Shown here: in pieces, positions 54,408 through 63,811 of the stretch
Position numbering within the stretch: position 1 is the stretch's first letter
Layout: every line of letters begins with the position of its first letter
Assembly (NCBI GenBank): GCA_019779905.1
Contig: JABAKE010000017.1
Span: 34,836 to 98,835, forward strand
Direction: 5' to 3'
Origin: Modestobacter lapidis
Lineage (GTDB): Bacteria; Actinomycetota; Actinomycetes; Mycobacteriales; Geodermatophilaceae
DNA: 64,000 bases
Notes under the pieces: model-generated
Databases searched by the model: none
What the model was told of the DNA's origin: nothing
The model's input: the letters and a program-made list of their open reading frames with translations, nothing else
Made by a program: the position numbers and the translations under genes

Positions 54408-55552
54408 GCCGGCGCCGCACCGGGCAGGTCGTCGCGCAGCTCGGCCACCAGGCTGTCGACGACCGGGCACAGGTCGCCGTCGTGCGCCGCGGCCACCGCC
54501 CGCTGCCGCTGGTAGGAAGCCCCCACCTCCAGGACCCGCCGCACGTCGGCCAGCTCGTCGGCACACCCCAGCCGCCCGGCGGTCGGCGTCAGCTCCTCGA
54601 CCAGGTCGGCGATCGCCTGCCGGACCGGGAGCGCGGTGCCCTTGTCGTCGACGACGATGTCGGCGTCCAGCCCGTAGCGCACTGCGCGCCACTTGTTCTC
54701 CCGCGCGATCCAGTCCGCCGGCGAGGGCAGCGTGTAGCCCCGGTCGATCTCCTGGTCGAACTTCTCCACCAGGCACTGCGCCAGCGCCGCGACCAGGCCG
54801 ATCTCGGTGAGCGTGGGCAACCCGTCGCAGATCCGCAGCTCGACGGTGCCGAAGTCGGGGTGCGGGCGGATGTCCCACCACACCTCCCGGACGCTCTCGA
54901 TGGCGCCGGCCCGGATCAGCGTGTCCATGTACTCCTCGAACTCCGCCCAGTCGGCGAGCTGGTAGGGCAGCCCCGCCGTGGGCATGCCCTCGAAGACCTT
55001 GGTGCGGGCCGAGGCCAGCCCGGTGTCGCAACCGGACCAGAACGGCGAGGACGCCGACAGCGCGAGGAAGTGCGGCACGTACTGGGTCAGCGCGTTGACG
55101 ATCGGGATGACCTTGTCCGGCGAGCGGACGCCGACGTGCACGTGCACCCCGAAGATCTGCAGCCGGCGGGCCGGCCACTGCATCCGCTGCACCAGCTCGG
55201 TGTAGCGGTCCTTGGGCGAGATCTGCTGGGTGTCCCACCGGGTGAACGGGTGGCTGCCCGCGCACATCAGCGACAGCCCGTGCCGCTCGGCGAGCGGGGC
55301 GACCTCGGCCAGCGTGCCGGCCAGGTCGGCCTTCGCCTCGGCGACCGTGCCGCAGATACCGGTGATGATCTCGATCGTCGACTGCAGCAGTTCGTGCTTG
55401 GCCTTGGGGTGCTCCTCGGCGCCCTCGGGCCGCAGCTCGGCGAGGATCTCGGTGGCGCCGGCGGTCAGCTCGCGGGTCTGCGGGTCGACGAGCTGCAGCT
55501 CCCACTCGACCCCCAGGCTCGAGCGCTCGGAGGAGTGGAAGGGGATCGGCAC
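54404..55552 (-). CDS. Glutamate--cysteine ligase, GCS2 (YbdK) type
   Basis: 382 residues. [30 protein letters not shown] and the ELRICDG block belong to carboxylate-amine ligases of the GCS2 family. Actinobacteria use relatives for gamma-glutamylcysteine in ergothioneine synthesis, but the other egt genes are absent here, so the product is uncertain. GTG at 55550-55552 with TACGAT six bases upstream, hence leaderless. Confidence 0.88.
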   Translation of the reverse strand: MPIPFHSSERSSLGVEWELQLVDPQTRELTAGATEILAELRPEGAEEHPKAKHELLQSTIEIITGICGTVAEAKADLAGTLAEVAPLAERHGLSLMCAGSHPFTRWDTQQISPKDRYTELVQRMQWPARRLQIFGVHVHVGVRSPDKVIPIVNALTQYVPHFLALSASSPFWSGCDTGLASARTKVFEGMPTAGLPYQLADWAEFEEYMDTLIRAGAIESVREVWWDIRPHPDFGTVELRICDGLPTLTEIGLVAALAQCLVEKFDQEIDRGYTLPSPADWIARENKWRAVRYGLDADIVVDDKGTALPVRQAIADLVEELTPTAGRLGCADELADVRRVLEVGASYQRQRAVAAAHDGDLCPVVDSLVAELRDDLPGAAPA

Positions 55553-55606
55553 CCCGTGATCGTAGGTTCGCCGACGATCCTCCGCCGCCCTTCCTATGCT
55601 CCGGGG
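55553..55606. promoter_or_regulatory. Interlocked divergent leaderless promoters (ligase / PNP)
   Basis: 54 bases. Minus: TACGAT complement at 55559-55564, six bases from its GTG. Plus: TATGCT at 55595-55600, six bases from GTG 55607. The -35 positions expected for each (near 55582 and 55572) lie within the same 30 bases, so polymerase binding at one should hinder the other. Confidence 0.65.
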
Positions 55607-56425
55607 GTGAGCGAGCCCACGCCCCTGCCCCCGAACGACCCCGCCGCCCGGGCGGACCGTGCCGCCGAGGACCTGACCACCGCACTCGGCGGCGGGCACG
55701 ACGTCGCCGTCGTCATGGGGTCGGGCTGGGCGCCGGCCGCCGCGGCGTTCGGCCCGGCGTCGGCCGCGGTCGAGATGGCCCAGGTGCACGGCTTCACCGC
55801 ACCCACCGTCACCGGTCACGGCGGCGAGATCCGCTCGGTGCGGGTCGGTGAGCGCAGGGTGCTGCTGTTCCTCGGCCGCACCCACCTGTACGAGGGGCTG
55901 GGCGTCGAGCCGGTGGTGCACGGCATCCGCACCGCAGCCGCGGCCGGGGTGCGCACGGTCGTGCTGACCAACGCCGCCGGCGGGCTCTCCCCCGACCACC
56001 GCGTCGGCATGCCGGTGCTGATCAGCGACCACCTGAACCTCACCGCCCGCTCCCCGCTGGTCGGCGCCACGTTCGTCGACCTGACCGACCTGTACTCGGC
56101 CCGGCTCCGGACGCTGGCCCGCGAGGTCGACCCGTCGCTGACCGAGGGGGTCTACGCCGCGCTGCCCGGCCCGCACTTCGAGACCCCGGCCGAGATCCGG
56201 ATGCTGACCACCCTGGGCGCGGACCTGGTCGGCATGTCCACCGCGCTGGAGGCGATCGCCGCCCGCGCCGCCGGGCTGGAGGTGCTGGGGCTGTCACTGG
56301 TCACCAACGCCGCGGCCGGGGTCACCGGGGAGGCGCTGGACCACCTCGAGGTGCTGGCCGCCGGCCGGTCCGCCGCCGGGCAGCTCGGGCAGTTCCTGGT
56401 CCAGCTGATCGGGCGTTTGCCGTGA
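55607..56425 (+). CDS. punA: Purine nucleoside phosphorylase
   Basis: 272 residues. Class II (trimeric) PNP: phosphate loop [23 protein letters not shown], the [11 protein letters not shown] block and GMSTALE, with NAAAGV near the end. It splits purine nucleosides to base and ribose 1-phosphate. GTG start set by TATGCT. Its stop overlaps a GTG that opens the repeat-rich spacer before the next gene. Confidence 0.95.
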   Translation: MSEPTPLPPNDPAARADRAAEDLTTALGGGHDVAVVMGSGWAPAAAAFGPASAAVEMAQVHGFTAPTVTGHGGEIRSVRVGERRVLLFLGRTHLYEGLGVEPVVHGIRTAAAAGVRTVVLTNAAGGLSPDHRVGMPVLISDHLNLTARSPLVGATFVDLTDLYSARLRTLAREVDPSLTEGVYAALPGPHFETPAEIRMLTTLGADLVGMSTALEAIAARAAGLEVLGLSLVTNAAAGVTGEALDHLEVLAAGRSAAGQLGQFLVQLIGRLP

Positions 56426-56439
56426 GCGGACAGGGGCGC

Positions 56440-56553
56440 GAGCATCGCAGCGAGGGCCGGAGCCGACAGGGAGTGAGCATCGCAGCGAGCCCTGCGAGCG
56501 AGGAGCGGAGCGACCGCGGAGGCGACCCGCGTCATGGAGCGAGGAGCGGAGCG
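56440..56553. repeat. Clustered short repeats in the PNP-epimerase spacer
   Basis: A 15-mer gagcatcgcagcgag occurs at 56440-56454 and 56475-56489, and a 17-mer gagcgaggagcggagcg at 56496-56512 and 56537-56553. The spacer happens to be open in the epimerase frame but its residues are unlike any dehydrogenase N-terminus. Confidence 0.85.
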
Positions 56554-56571
56554 CCCCGCGGGAGCGAACCG

Positions 56572-57429
56572 ATGGGCACCGTGACGACGGGCCCAGTCCT
56601 GGTCACCGGCGCGGCGGGGCTGATCGGCGGCTGGCTGCGCGCCGGCCTGCCCGAGCGGGGCTGGGGGCTGCGCAGCCTGGACGTCGTCCCGCTCGCCGAG
56701 GTGCGCCCGGGCGAGGAGCAGGTGGTCGCCGACGTCACCGACCTCGCGGCGATGGTGGACGCCGCCGCCGGGGCCTCCGCCGTCGTCCACCTGGCCGGCA
56801 TCGCCACCGAGTCGACCTGGCCGGCCATCAGCCACACGAACATCGAGGGCACGTACTGCGCGCTCGAGGCCGCCCGCCGGGCCGGGGTGCCGCGCGTGGT
56901 GCTGGCCAGCAGCAACCACGCCACCGGCTACACCCCGCGGCCGGCGGAGGGCCTGCTCGCCGAGGCCGACGCCCCGCACCGGCCCGACACCTACTACGGC
57001 GTCTCCAAGGCGACGATGGAGGCGCTCGGCTCGCTCTACGTCGACCGCTACGGCCTGGACGTCGTCTGCCTGCGGATCGGCAGCGCCTTCCCGGAGCCGA
57101 CGACGGTCCGCCAGCTGTCCACCTGGTTGTCCCCCACCGACACGGTCGGGCTGGTCGACGCCGCGCTCACCGCGCCCTCCCCCGGCTTCGCCGTCGTCTG
57201 GGGCGTCTCGGACAACACCCGACGCTGGTGGGACCTCACCGCTGCCCGCGCGCTGGGCTACGAGCCGGTGGACGACGCCGAGTCCTTCGCCGCGGCGCTG
57301 CTCGAGGTGCACGGGCAGCCCGACCCCACCGACCCGGTGCACACCCGGGTGGGCGGCGAGTACGCGACCGAGGTGTTCGACGCCGAGCGGATCGAGGCCC
57401 GGCAGCCGGCCGCGCGGGACGAGCCGTGA
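56572..57429 (+). CDS. NAD-dependent epimerase/dehydratase, uronate dehydrogenase-like
   Basis: 285 residues. GAAGLIG nucleotide motif, then SSNHATGYTPR and the YYGVSKATME catalytic Tyr-x3-Lys, a pattern closest to hexuronate dehydrogenases. ATG 56572 is used; translation from the GTG at 56422 that overlaps the PNP stop would add 50 residues of repeat. Stop overlaps the phosphomannomutase start (GTGA). Substrate not certain. Confidence 0.85.
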   Translation: MGTVTTGPVLVTGAAGLIGGWLRAGLPERGWGLRSLDVVPLAEVRPGEEQVVADVTDLAAMVDAAAGASAVVHLAGIATESTWPAISHTNIEGTYCALEAARRAGVPRVVLASSNHATGYTPRPAEGLLAEADAPHRPDTYYGVSKATMEALGSLYVDRYGLDVVCLRIGSAFPEPTTVRQLSTWLSPTDTVGLVDAALTAPSPGFAVVWGVSDNTRRWWDLTAARALGYEPVDDAESFAAALLEVHGQPDPTDPVHTRVGGEYATEVFDAERIEARQPAARDEP

Positions 57430-59099
57430 GCGAGCTCGCGAGGTCACCCGTGGGCGCAGCCGACGTGCCGGCCCTCGCCCGGGCGTGGGCGGCCGACGAC
57501 CCGCACCCCGGTGACCGCGCCGAGATCGAGGCGCTGATCGCCGCCGCCCGCACCGATGACACCGCCACCGCCGAGCTGACCCGGCGGTTCGCCGGCCCGC
57601 TGACCTTCGGGACAGCGGGGCTGCGCGGACCGCTGCGCGCCGGACCGGCCGGGATGAACGCCGCGGTGGTCACGCGCACCGCCGCCGGGCTCGCCCGGTA
57701 CCTGGCCGACACCGGGCACGCCGGGGGCGGCGTGGTGATCGGCTTCGACGCCCGCCACCGCTCCGAGGAGTTCGCCCGGATCTCCGCCGGGGTGCTGACC
57801 GGCGCCGGGTTCGCGGTGTCGGTGCTGCCGCGGCCGCTGCCGACGCCGGTGCTGGCCTTCGCCGTCCGGCACCTGGGCGCGGTCGCCGGGATCATGGTCA
57901 CTGCCAGCCACAACCCGCCGCTCGACAACGGGTACAAGGTCTACCTCGGCGACGGCGCCCAGCTGGTGCCGCCGGCCGACCGGGAGATCGAGGCGGCGAT
58001 CCGGGCGGTCGGCCCGGCGCGGGAGGTCCCGCGCGGGGAGGACTGGACGACGCTGGGCGACGCCGTCGAGGACGACTACGTGACCGCGGTGCTGCGGGCG
58101 CTCGACCCCGGGCGGGTGGACGCCGGGGCGCGGAGCCGGCTCGTGGTCGCCTACACCGCGATGCACGGCGTGGGTGCGGCGACGACCCGACGGGTGTTCA
58201 CCGCCGCGGGGTTCGCCCCGCTGCACGCGGTGGCCGAGCAGGACGTGCCGGATCCGGAGTTCCCCACCGTCGCCTTTCCGAACCCGGAGGAACCGGGGGC
58301 GGTCGACCGGCTGATCGCCGTCGCCGAGCGGGTGGGCGCGGACGTGGCGATCGCCGAGGACCCGGACGCCGACCGGTGCTCGGTGGTGTGCGGTGGCCGG
58401 CAGCTGACCGGCGACGAGGTGGGCGCGCTGCTCGCCGACTGGCTGCTGCGCCGCGGCGTGCGCGGCACCTTCGCGGCGTCGCTGGTCAGCGGCTCGCTGC
58501 TGGGCGAGCTGGCCCGGGCGCACGACGTGCCGTTCGCCGAGACCCCGACCGGGTTCAAGTGGATCATCCGGGCCGGGACGCCGGATGCGCCGCTGGTGTT
58601 CGGCTACGAGGAGGCGCTGGGCTACGCGGTGACGCCGACGGTCGCGCGGGACAAGGACGGCATCTCCGCGGCGTTGGCCGTCGCGCTGCTGGCTGCCGAA
58701 CTGGCCACCGACGGGCGCACGCTCCTCGACCGGCTCGACGAGCTGGCCCGGGAGCACGGGTTGTTCGCCACCGGCCAGTACTCGGTGCGGGTGGCGGACC
58801 TGTCGGTGATCGCCGGGGCGATGGCCCGGCTACGGGCGCGGCCACCGGTGCAGCTGCTCGGCCGCCCGGTGGAGGCGACCGACCTGGCCGCGGCGGATCC
58901 GCCGGTGGACGCCGTCCGCCTGCACGGCGACGGCGTGCGGGTGGTGGTGCGGCCCAGCGGGACCGAGCCGAAGCTCAAGGCCTACCTGGAGACCGTCGTC
59001 CCGGTGCCCGACGACGCCGGGGTGCCGGCCGCCTGGGTCCGCGGTGCGGAGCAGCTGGACGGGCTGCGGACCGAGATGGCCGCGGCCCTGGAGCTGTGA
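57426..59099 (+). CDS. pmmB: Phosphomannomutase/phosphoglucomutase (PmmB-like)
   Basis: 557 residues, alpha-D-phosphohexomutase superfamily with all four domains: GTAGLRG, the phosphoserine loop TASHNPP (Ser161), the metal loop EDPDADRC, sugar-binding GYEEALGY and phosphate-binding RPSGTEPK. Length and the C-terminal extension fit the PmmB/PGM2-like branch. Neighbourhood (PNP upstream, upp nearby) matches M. tuberculosis deoD-pmmB-upp. It may act on phosphopentoses from PNP instead of mannose; not resolvable here. Confidence 0.94.
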   Translation: MSELARSPVGAADVPALARAWAADDPHPGDRAEIEALIAAARTDDTATAELTRRFAGPLTFGTAGLRGPLRAGPAGMNAAVVTRTAAGLARYLADTGHAGGGVVIGFDARHRSEEFARISAGVLTGAGFAVSVLPRPLPTPVLAFAVRHLGAVAGIMVTASHNPPLDNGYKVYLGDGAQLVPPADREIEAAIRAVGPAREVPRGEDWTTLGDAVEDDYVTAVLRALDPGRVDAGARSRLVVAYTAMHGVGAATTRRVFTAAGFAPLHAVAEQDVPDPEFPTVAFPNPEEPGAVDRLIAVAERVGADVAIAEDPDADRCSVVCGGRQLTGDEVGALLADWLLRRGVRGTFAASLVSGSLLGELARAHDVPFAETPTGFKWIIRAGTPDAPLVFGYEEALGYAVTPTVARDKDGISAALAVALLAAELATDGRTLLDRLDELAREHGLFATGQYSVRVADLSVIAGAMARLRARPPVQLLGRPVEATDLAAADPPVDAVRLHGDGVRVVVRPSGTEPKLKAYLETVVPVPDDAGVPAAWVRGAEQLDGLRTEMAAALEL

Positions 59100-59332
59100 C
59101 GGTGGACGTCCGGGCGCTGGTGTTCGACGTGTTCGGCACGGTGGTCGACTGGCGCAGCGGGGTCGCCCGGGAGGTCCGCCGGCTGCTCGGGGAGGACGTC
59201 GACGCCCTCGCCCTGGCCGACGAGTGGCGGGGCCGGTACGCACCGTCGATGGACCGGGTGCGCCGCGGGGAGCTGCCCTGGACGCCGCTGGAGGAGCTGC
59301 ACCGCACGTCCCTCGACGAGCTCGGGGCCTGA
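59096..59332 (+). pseudogene. Truncated haloacid dehalogenase-type HAD gene
   Basis: 78 residues from GTG 59096, overlapping the pmmB stop. VRALVFDVFGTVVDWRSG is the N-terminal motif I of type II haloacid dehalogenase-like proteins, which run to about 220 residues. The frame stops after SLDELGA, before motifs II-IV, and the bases that follow are a repeat-like purine-rich stretch and the 3' end of the next gene. Cannot be active as read. Confidence 0.75.
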
Positions 59333-59379
59333 GCGGAAGCGAGCTCGCTGCCGTCACCGACTCCGGTGGACCGCCGTTC

Positions 59380-59859
59380 TCAACCCCAGTAGGGCGGTGC
59401 GGACGGCGGCGCGGTCGGCGGTCCTGACGGCGACGGCCCCGACGGTGGTGGTGCAGACGGCGGCGGGAACATCGGGTGCTGGGCCACCGGGCCGTCGTGC
59501 GCCGGGCCATAGCGGTTCGGGCCCGCGTCCCCGGGCAGGAGGCCGTTGAGGACGAACAGCGCCAGGCCGCCGACATAGGGCACCAGCCCCAGCAGCAGCC
59601 ACCAGGCCGGCATGCCCCGGTCGTGCAGCCGGGCGACGCTGGCCGAGATCGACGCTGGAGCGGTCAGGAGCACCACCGTGGCGACCATCGGCCCGTAGGG
59701 CGAGCCACCGGCCGCGACCGCGTCGAGGTCGATGTTGCCCAGGGACAGGTCGGCGAACAGGCCCAGCAGGGCCAGACCGGTCAGCGGCAACGTGTACTGC
59801 AGCCACCAGGTGCGACGGTCGATGCGCCCACGGCGCAGGTACCACTGCGAGAAGCCCAC
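59380..59859 (-). CDS. DUF805 family membrane protein
   Basis: 159 residues. FSQWYLRRGRIDRRTWW followed by three or four membrane helices with RLHDRGMPAWW is the DUF805 signature; the last 45 residues are a Pro/Ser-rich cytoplasmic tail (PPPSGPSPSGPP). Family function unknown. GTG start at 59857-59859; the extension to 59994 reads as non-coding. Convergent with the HAD remnant. Confidence 0.87.
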   Translation of the reverse strand: MGFSQWYLRRGRIDRRTWWLQYTLPLTGLALLGLFADLSLGNIDLDAVAAGGSPYGPMVATVVLLTAPASISASVARLHDRGMPAWWLLLGLVPYVGGLALFVLNGLLPGDAGPNRYGPAHDGPVAQHPMFPPPSAPPPSGPSPSGPPTAPPSAPPYWG

Positions 59860-60003
59860 CGGATCAGTGTCCCTGCTCCTGGCGCCTGCGCGGCGAGGTG
59901 GACGGCGGCGATCCGGCCGCGGGTCGGGACTGCACCGACAACCTCCCGGCCGAGTGGTCCCGGTCGTGGAGCCGAGTCGCCATCGCCGCGACACCTGGGC
60001 CGG

Positions 60004-60894
60004 TCATGACGCCACGGGCTCCCGGCCGCCGGAGCCCAGCGCGCGCTGCGCGGCCGCCAGCACCCGCACCACGTCCCGGCCGAAGGACACGTCGCAGGGG
60101 TGGGCGCCGCCGGTGAGGGCGGCCGCGGCCAGCTCGTCGACGGCGACCCGGTGCGCCTCGACCGGGTTCTCGAAGTCCGGCAGCAGCACCAGCCGGCCGG
60201 CGTCGCCATGCACCCAGGTCTCGATGCCGGTGGCCAGCGGGGCCACGGTGTGCGACAGCGTCACCGTGCTGGTCCGGCTCCCGAGGTGGGTGAGCACCAG
60301 GTGGACGGTGTCGCCCTGCCCCGCGCCGGCCTGCACGGTTTCGACCGGGCCCAGGGCGGGGACGAGCAGCGAGAGCGCGTGCGGGCCGATGTCCCACAGC
60401 GCCCCCTGCTCGTCGCGCCACGGGGAGTTCTCGAAGGGGCTGCCCGCGCGGGCACTCAGCCAGGTCATCGCCCCGCCGGCCAGCGTGGTGCGGCCGGCCT
60501 GCTCGAGCCAGGTGGAGGTCGCCGTCCGGAAGCGGGCGGTGAAGAAGACCACCGAGGCGACGCCGGCGGCCCCGGTCGCTGCCACGACCCTGTCGGCCGC
60601 CTCGGTCGAGAGGGCGATCGGCTTCTCCATCAGCAGGTGCTTGCCGGCGGTGGCGGCCCGCTCGGCGAGCGGCGCCTGCACGTGCGGGGGCAGCGCGATG
60701 CTGACTGCGTCGACGTCGGCCAGCAGGGCGTCGAGGTCGTCGGTGCCCGGGACGTCGAACTCCGCCCCCAGGCCCTTGGCCCTGGCCAGGTCGCGCCCCC
60801 ATACGCCGATCAGCTCGGCGTCGGGGTGGCCGGCCAGCGAGGTGGCGTGCACGGTGCGGGCCCAGTGCCCGGTGCCCAGGACGGCGAAGCGCAT
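60004..60894 (-). CDS. Gfo/Idh/MocA family oxidoreductase
   Basis: 296 residues. NAD(P) motif VLGTGHWA, then MEKPIAL with the family's EKP Lys, and the C-terminal sheet domain (WDIGPHALSLL with the usual Asp-x3-His). Substrate is a sugar or inositol-like polyol, unspecified. ATG overlaps the upp stop as TGATG, so the two are coupled. Shorter than most relatives (about 330-370). Confidence 0.9.
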   Translation of the reverse strand: MRFAVLGTGHWARTVHATSLAGHPDAELIGVWGRDLARAKGLGAEFDVPGTDDLDALLADVDAVSIALPPHVQAPLAERAATAGKHLLMEKPIALSTEAADRVVAATGAAGVASVVFFTARFRTATSTWLEQAGRTTLAGGAMTWLSARAGSPFENSPWRDEQGALWDIGPHALSLLVPALGPVETVQAGAGQGDTVHLVLTHLGSRTSTVTLSHTVAPLATGIETWVHGDAGRLVLLPDFENPVEAHRVAVDELAAAALTGGAHPCDVSFGRDVVRVLAAAQRALGSGGREPVAS

Positions 60895-61517
60895 CAGACC
60901 GCGCCGAACTGCCGGTCGCCGGCGTCCCCGAGGCCCGGGACGATGTAGGCCGAATCGTCGAGCCGCTCGTCGACGCTGGCGGTGAAGACCCGCAGCGGCA
61001 GCCCGCTCTCCTCCAGCCGGCGCAGGCCCTCGGGGGCGGCGAGGGCGCACAACACGGTGATCGCGGTGGCGCCGCGGCCGGTGAGCAGCCCGCAGCAGTG
61101 CACAAGCGAGCCCCCGGTGGCCAGCATCGGGTCGAGAACGAAGACCTCCCGGTCGACCAGCGACTCGGGCAGCGAGGCCATGTAGGCCTCCGGCTGGAAG
61201 GTGACCTCGTTGCGGGCGAGGCCGACGAAGCCCATCTGCGACTCCGGCAGCATGCCGTGCGCGGTGTCGGCCATGCCCAGGCCGGCCCGCAGCACGGGCA
61301 CGATCAGCGGCGGTGCGGCCAGCCGGTAGCCGGTGGTGTCGGTGACCGGCGTGGTGATCGGCTCCTCGGCGACGGTGAGCTCGCGGGTGGCCTCGTAGAC
61401 CAGCATCTGGGTGAGCTCACGCAGGGCGGCGCGGAACGCGGCGTTGTCGGTGCGCTCGTCGCGCATCCGCGACAGTCGGGCGCGGGCGAGCGGGTGGTCG
61501 ACGACGGTCAGCTGCAC
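60894..61517 (-). CDS. upp: Uracil phosphoribosyltransferase
   Basis: 207 residues. [25 protein letters not shown], the PRPP loop [11 protein letters not shown] and the C-terminal uracil-binding [12 protein letters not shown] are all intact. It converts uracil and PRPP to UMP. GTG 61515-61517 with TAGCGT seven bases upstream (complement of 61525-61530): leaderless. Confidence 0.97.
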   Translation of the reverse strand: MQLTVVDHPLARARLSRMRDERTDNAAFRAALRELTQMLVYEATRELTVAEEPITTPVTDTTGYRLAAPPLIVPVLRAGLGMADTAHGMLPESQMGFVGLARNEVTFQPEAYMASLPESLVDREVFVLDPMLATGGSLVHCCGLLTGRGATAITVLCALAAPEGLRRLEESGLPLRVFTASVDERLDDSAYIVPGLGDAGDRQFGAV

Positions 61518-61548
61518 GCCGCACACGCTATCGGCCGGGGCGGGTGCG

Positions 61549-63048
61549 TCACCTGCGGCGGCGTCCTCCGTGGCGCCCGGGGTGCGCGACCCACCCTGCC
61601 GGGGACGGCATCGGCGCGGGGCCGCCGTCGATCGGCGTCGCCGGGTCTCCGCCGACACCGAGCAGGGTGCGGGTGACCGACTGGGTGGAGTCGAGCAGGT
61701 CGTCGAGCGCGCGGGTCAGGTGCCGGCCGGTGACGGCGGTGAGCTCGCCGTCGTCGCGCAGGGCCTCGAGCACGGCCCGGCGCAGCAGCTCCTTCAGGAA
61801 GGAGGCGGTGACACCGTCGCTGCGCTCGACAGCCGCCTCGACGTCGGCGTCGGTGACCTGCAGCGGGACGTGCCGGCCGTAGAGCTCGAGCAGCCGCCGG
61901 CGGGCCCCGGCGTCGGGGAGGTCGATCTCGACGGCGACGTCGACCCGGCCGGGGCGGGCGGCCAGCGCGGGTTCGAGCAGGTCGGCCCGGTTGGTGGTCA
62001 GTACGAACAGCAGGTCGGCGTCGGCCGCGGCGCCGTCCATGGCGTCCAGCAGGTCGAACAGCACCGGGCTGCCGCCGGGTCCGAAGGACCGGTCGGCGGC
62101 GACGAGGTCGACGTCCTCCAGGACGACGACGGCGGGCTGGAGTTCCCGGGCCAGTTCGGTCACCGCCCCGACCACCCCCAGCGACCGGCCGGTGAGCACC
62201 AGGCGGGTGTACTCGGTCATCCGGCCGAGCAGGTAGCCGGCGGTGTGCGTCTTGCCCGTTCCCGGCGGGCCGAAGAGCAGCAGGCCACGCTTGAGGTGCT
62301 GGCCGGCCGCGACGAGCGCAGCCCGGTGCTCGGCGACCCCCAGGGCGTGCCGCTCGACCCGGTCCAGCACCGCCTCGGGCAGGACGACGTCGTCCCGGCC
62401 GGTGGTCGGTACGCCGAGGAAGTCCAGGCTGACCCCGCCCATCGCGGTCTGGGTCACCTCCAGCAGTTGCCCCCGGTAGACGTTCAGCCGGCGGCTCAGC
62501 CGCTCCAGGTCGCCCAGCACCGTCTGCGCCTGCCGGACCGGGAGCCCGGCGAGCTCGACGGTCAGCACGGGCTCGTGGTGGTCCGACGGCGCCTGCACCA
62601 TCAGCACGTACCGGCCCAGGGAGTCGGTGACCACCAGCAGCGCCAGCCGCAGACAGGCCAGCGTCGAGTCCGGGCCGTTGGGGAGGTCCACCACGCCGGG
62701 CGCCGACAGCCGCAGCGGTGGCAGCGCCTCACCGCTGACCAGTTGCTGCAGCGAGATCCCGCCGAAGTGCGGAGGCAGGGCGATACCGCGGACCTCGACC
62801 CGCCGCCCCTCCTCGGCCGACCACGCGTCGAGCGCGGTCTGCAGGTTGACGTGCTCGAAGGGCGGCAGCTGCCGGGTCACCACCGACTGCGTCGGGCCGT
62901 CCTCCCCGAGCACCTCCTTGACCAGCGCGGCCACCTCGTTGCGCTCGCCCTCGGGTGCGTGCACCCAGGCCAGCAGCGACCGGACCGCCGCCGCAAAGTC
63001 CCGCGCTTCGGCCTCCGAGGCCCCGCCCTCCGACATGTGACCACCCAT
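61549..63048 (-). CDS. AAA-family ATPase
   Basis: 499 residues. The N-terminal 240 residues are a divergent domain without recognised motif. The AAA module has Walker [10 protein letters not shown] (from residue 259), Walker [11 protein letters not shown], sensor 1 TTNRAD and arginine finger region ARPGRVD, then a lid helix bundle and an Arg-rich tail. The layout recalls AAA proteins of the CDC48/FtsH-like 'classic' clade, role unknown. ATG 63046-63048 used; ATG 63034-63036 is an alternative. TACGCT on minus (complement of 63079-63084) is a candidate -10. Confidence 0.85.
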   Translation of the reverse strand: MGGHMSEGGASEAEARDFAAAVRSLLAWVHAPEGERNEVAALVKEVLGEDGPTQSVVTRQLPPFEHVNLQTALDAWSAEEGRRVEVRGIALPPHFGGISLQQLVSGEALPPLRLSAPGVVDLPNGPDSTLACLRLALLVVTDSLGRYVLMVQAPSDHHEPVLTVELAGLPVRQAQTVLGDLERLSRRLNVYRGQLLEVTQTAMGGVSLDFLGVPTTGRDDVVLPEAVLDRVERHALGVAEHRAALVAAGQHLKRGLLLFGPPGTGKTHTAGYLLGRMTEYTRLVLTGRSLGVVGAVTELARELQPAVVVLEDVDLVAADRSFGPGGSPVLFDLLDAMDGAAADADLLFVLTTNRADLLEPALAARPGRVDVAVEIDLPDAGARRRLLELYGRHVPLQVTDADVEAAVERSDGVTASFLKELLRRAVLEALRDDGELTAVTGRHLTRALDDLLDSTQSVTRTLLGVGGDPATPIDGGPAPMPSPAGWVAHPGRHGGRRRR

Positions 63049-63308
63049 CCGTCCGGGAACCGCCCTGGTCCCAACGGCAGCGTAGGGGGCCGGTGAGCAG
63101 GCACAACCGAGATTGACGTCCGCCCTGACAGCGACGTCATGGCGATGCTCCGGCCGTGCGCGGACGACCGCTGAGCGAGACGACGAGGCCGTGGCCCGAC
63201 TGCGCGGGTGGTCGCCGGGACGGCGAACGAAGCACGGCCCGAGGCCATGGCCCCGGGACACCCGACGGGCAGGCTGGTTCGGACCGGCCGACGCCGCAGG
63301 ATGTAGCC
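63049..63308. promoter_or_regulatory. Divergent region, AAA ATPase / small membrane protein
   Basis: 260 bases. Left: AGCGTA (63079-63084), a minus-strand TACGCT. Right: CAGGAT (63297-63302) six bases before GTG 63309. No gene is visible between. Confidence 0.55.
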
Positions 63309-63716
63309 GTGACCGGACTGCGGATGACCCTCACCGGCTCGTTACTGCTCTTCCAGGCAGCAGTCGAGGCGATCGCCAGCTTGGCAGCGCCCATGCTCAT
63401 CGAAGGCATTGGCCCGCCGGACATACCACTTCTTCCATGGGAAACCGCCGACCTGCGTCGGGAGTCTGCCGCAGCGTCCTCAGCTCTGATCGTGCTGGCG
63501 GTTGTATCGATGACCGCCGGCATCGCTCGTCTGCGGCGGCGTGATGGCGGGTTGAACACGCTCGTTGCCGCTCACGCAGGCGGGGCGCTAGCCGTCGTCT
63601 GGTACGGCTCGCCGCTGCTGGGTGTGGTCATGCTGTCGACGGCGATCGGCTGGGCTGCAGTACTGCACGGCGACGCGCGACAGCCCGATGACTCAGCGAA
63701 ACTCAGTCTGACCTGA
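63309..63716 (+). CDS. Small integral membrane protein, unknown
   Basis: 135 residues with about four hydrophobic segments (LTGSLLLFQAAVEAIASL, SALIVLAVVSMTAGI, AAHAGGALAVVWYG, VVMLSTAIGWAAV). No family recognised. Codon third positions are less GC-biased than in neighbouring genes, as is the following HNH fragment, hinting at a different origin. GTG start fits CAGGAT. Confidence 0.7.
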   Translation: MTGLRMTLTGSLLLFQAAVEAIASLAAPMLIEGIGPPDIPLLPWETADLRRESAAASSALIVLAVVSMTAGIARLRRRDGGLNTLVAAHAGGALAVVWYGSPLLGVVMLSTAIGWAAVLHGDARQPDDSAKLSLT

Positions 63717-63761
63717 GGCGCCGACCCTGGAGAAGTCTGAGCCCGCTCACCGCATCGGCTT

Positions 63762-63788
63762 GTGGGCGCCCGATGAGGCCGCGCCCAC
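63762..63788. terminator. Hairpin between convergent genes
   Basis: GTGGGCGC (63762-63769) pairs with GCGCCCAC (63781-63788) across an 11-base loop. Confidence 0.55.
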
Positions 63789-63811
63789 CAGCCCGTCCCT
63801 GGCCGGGCCGT

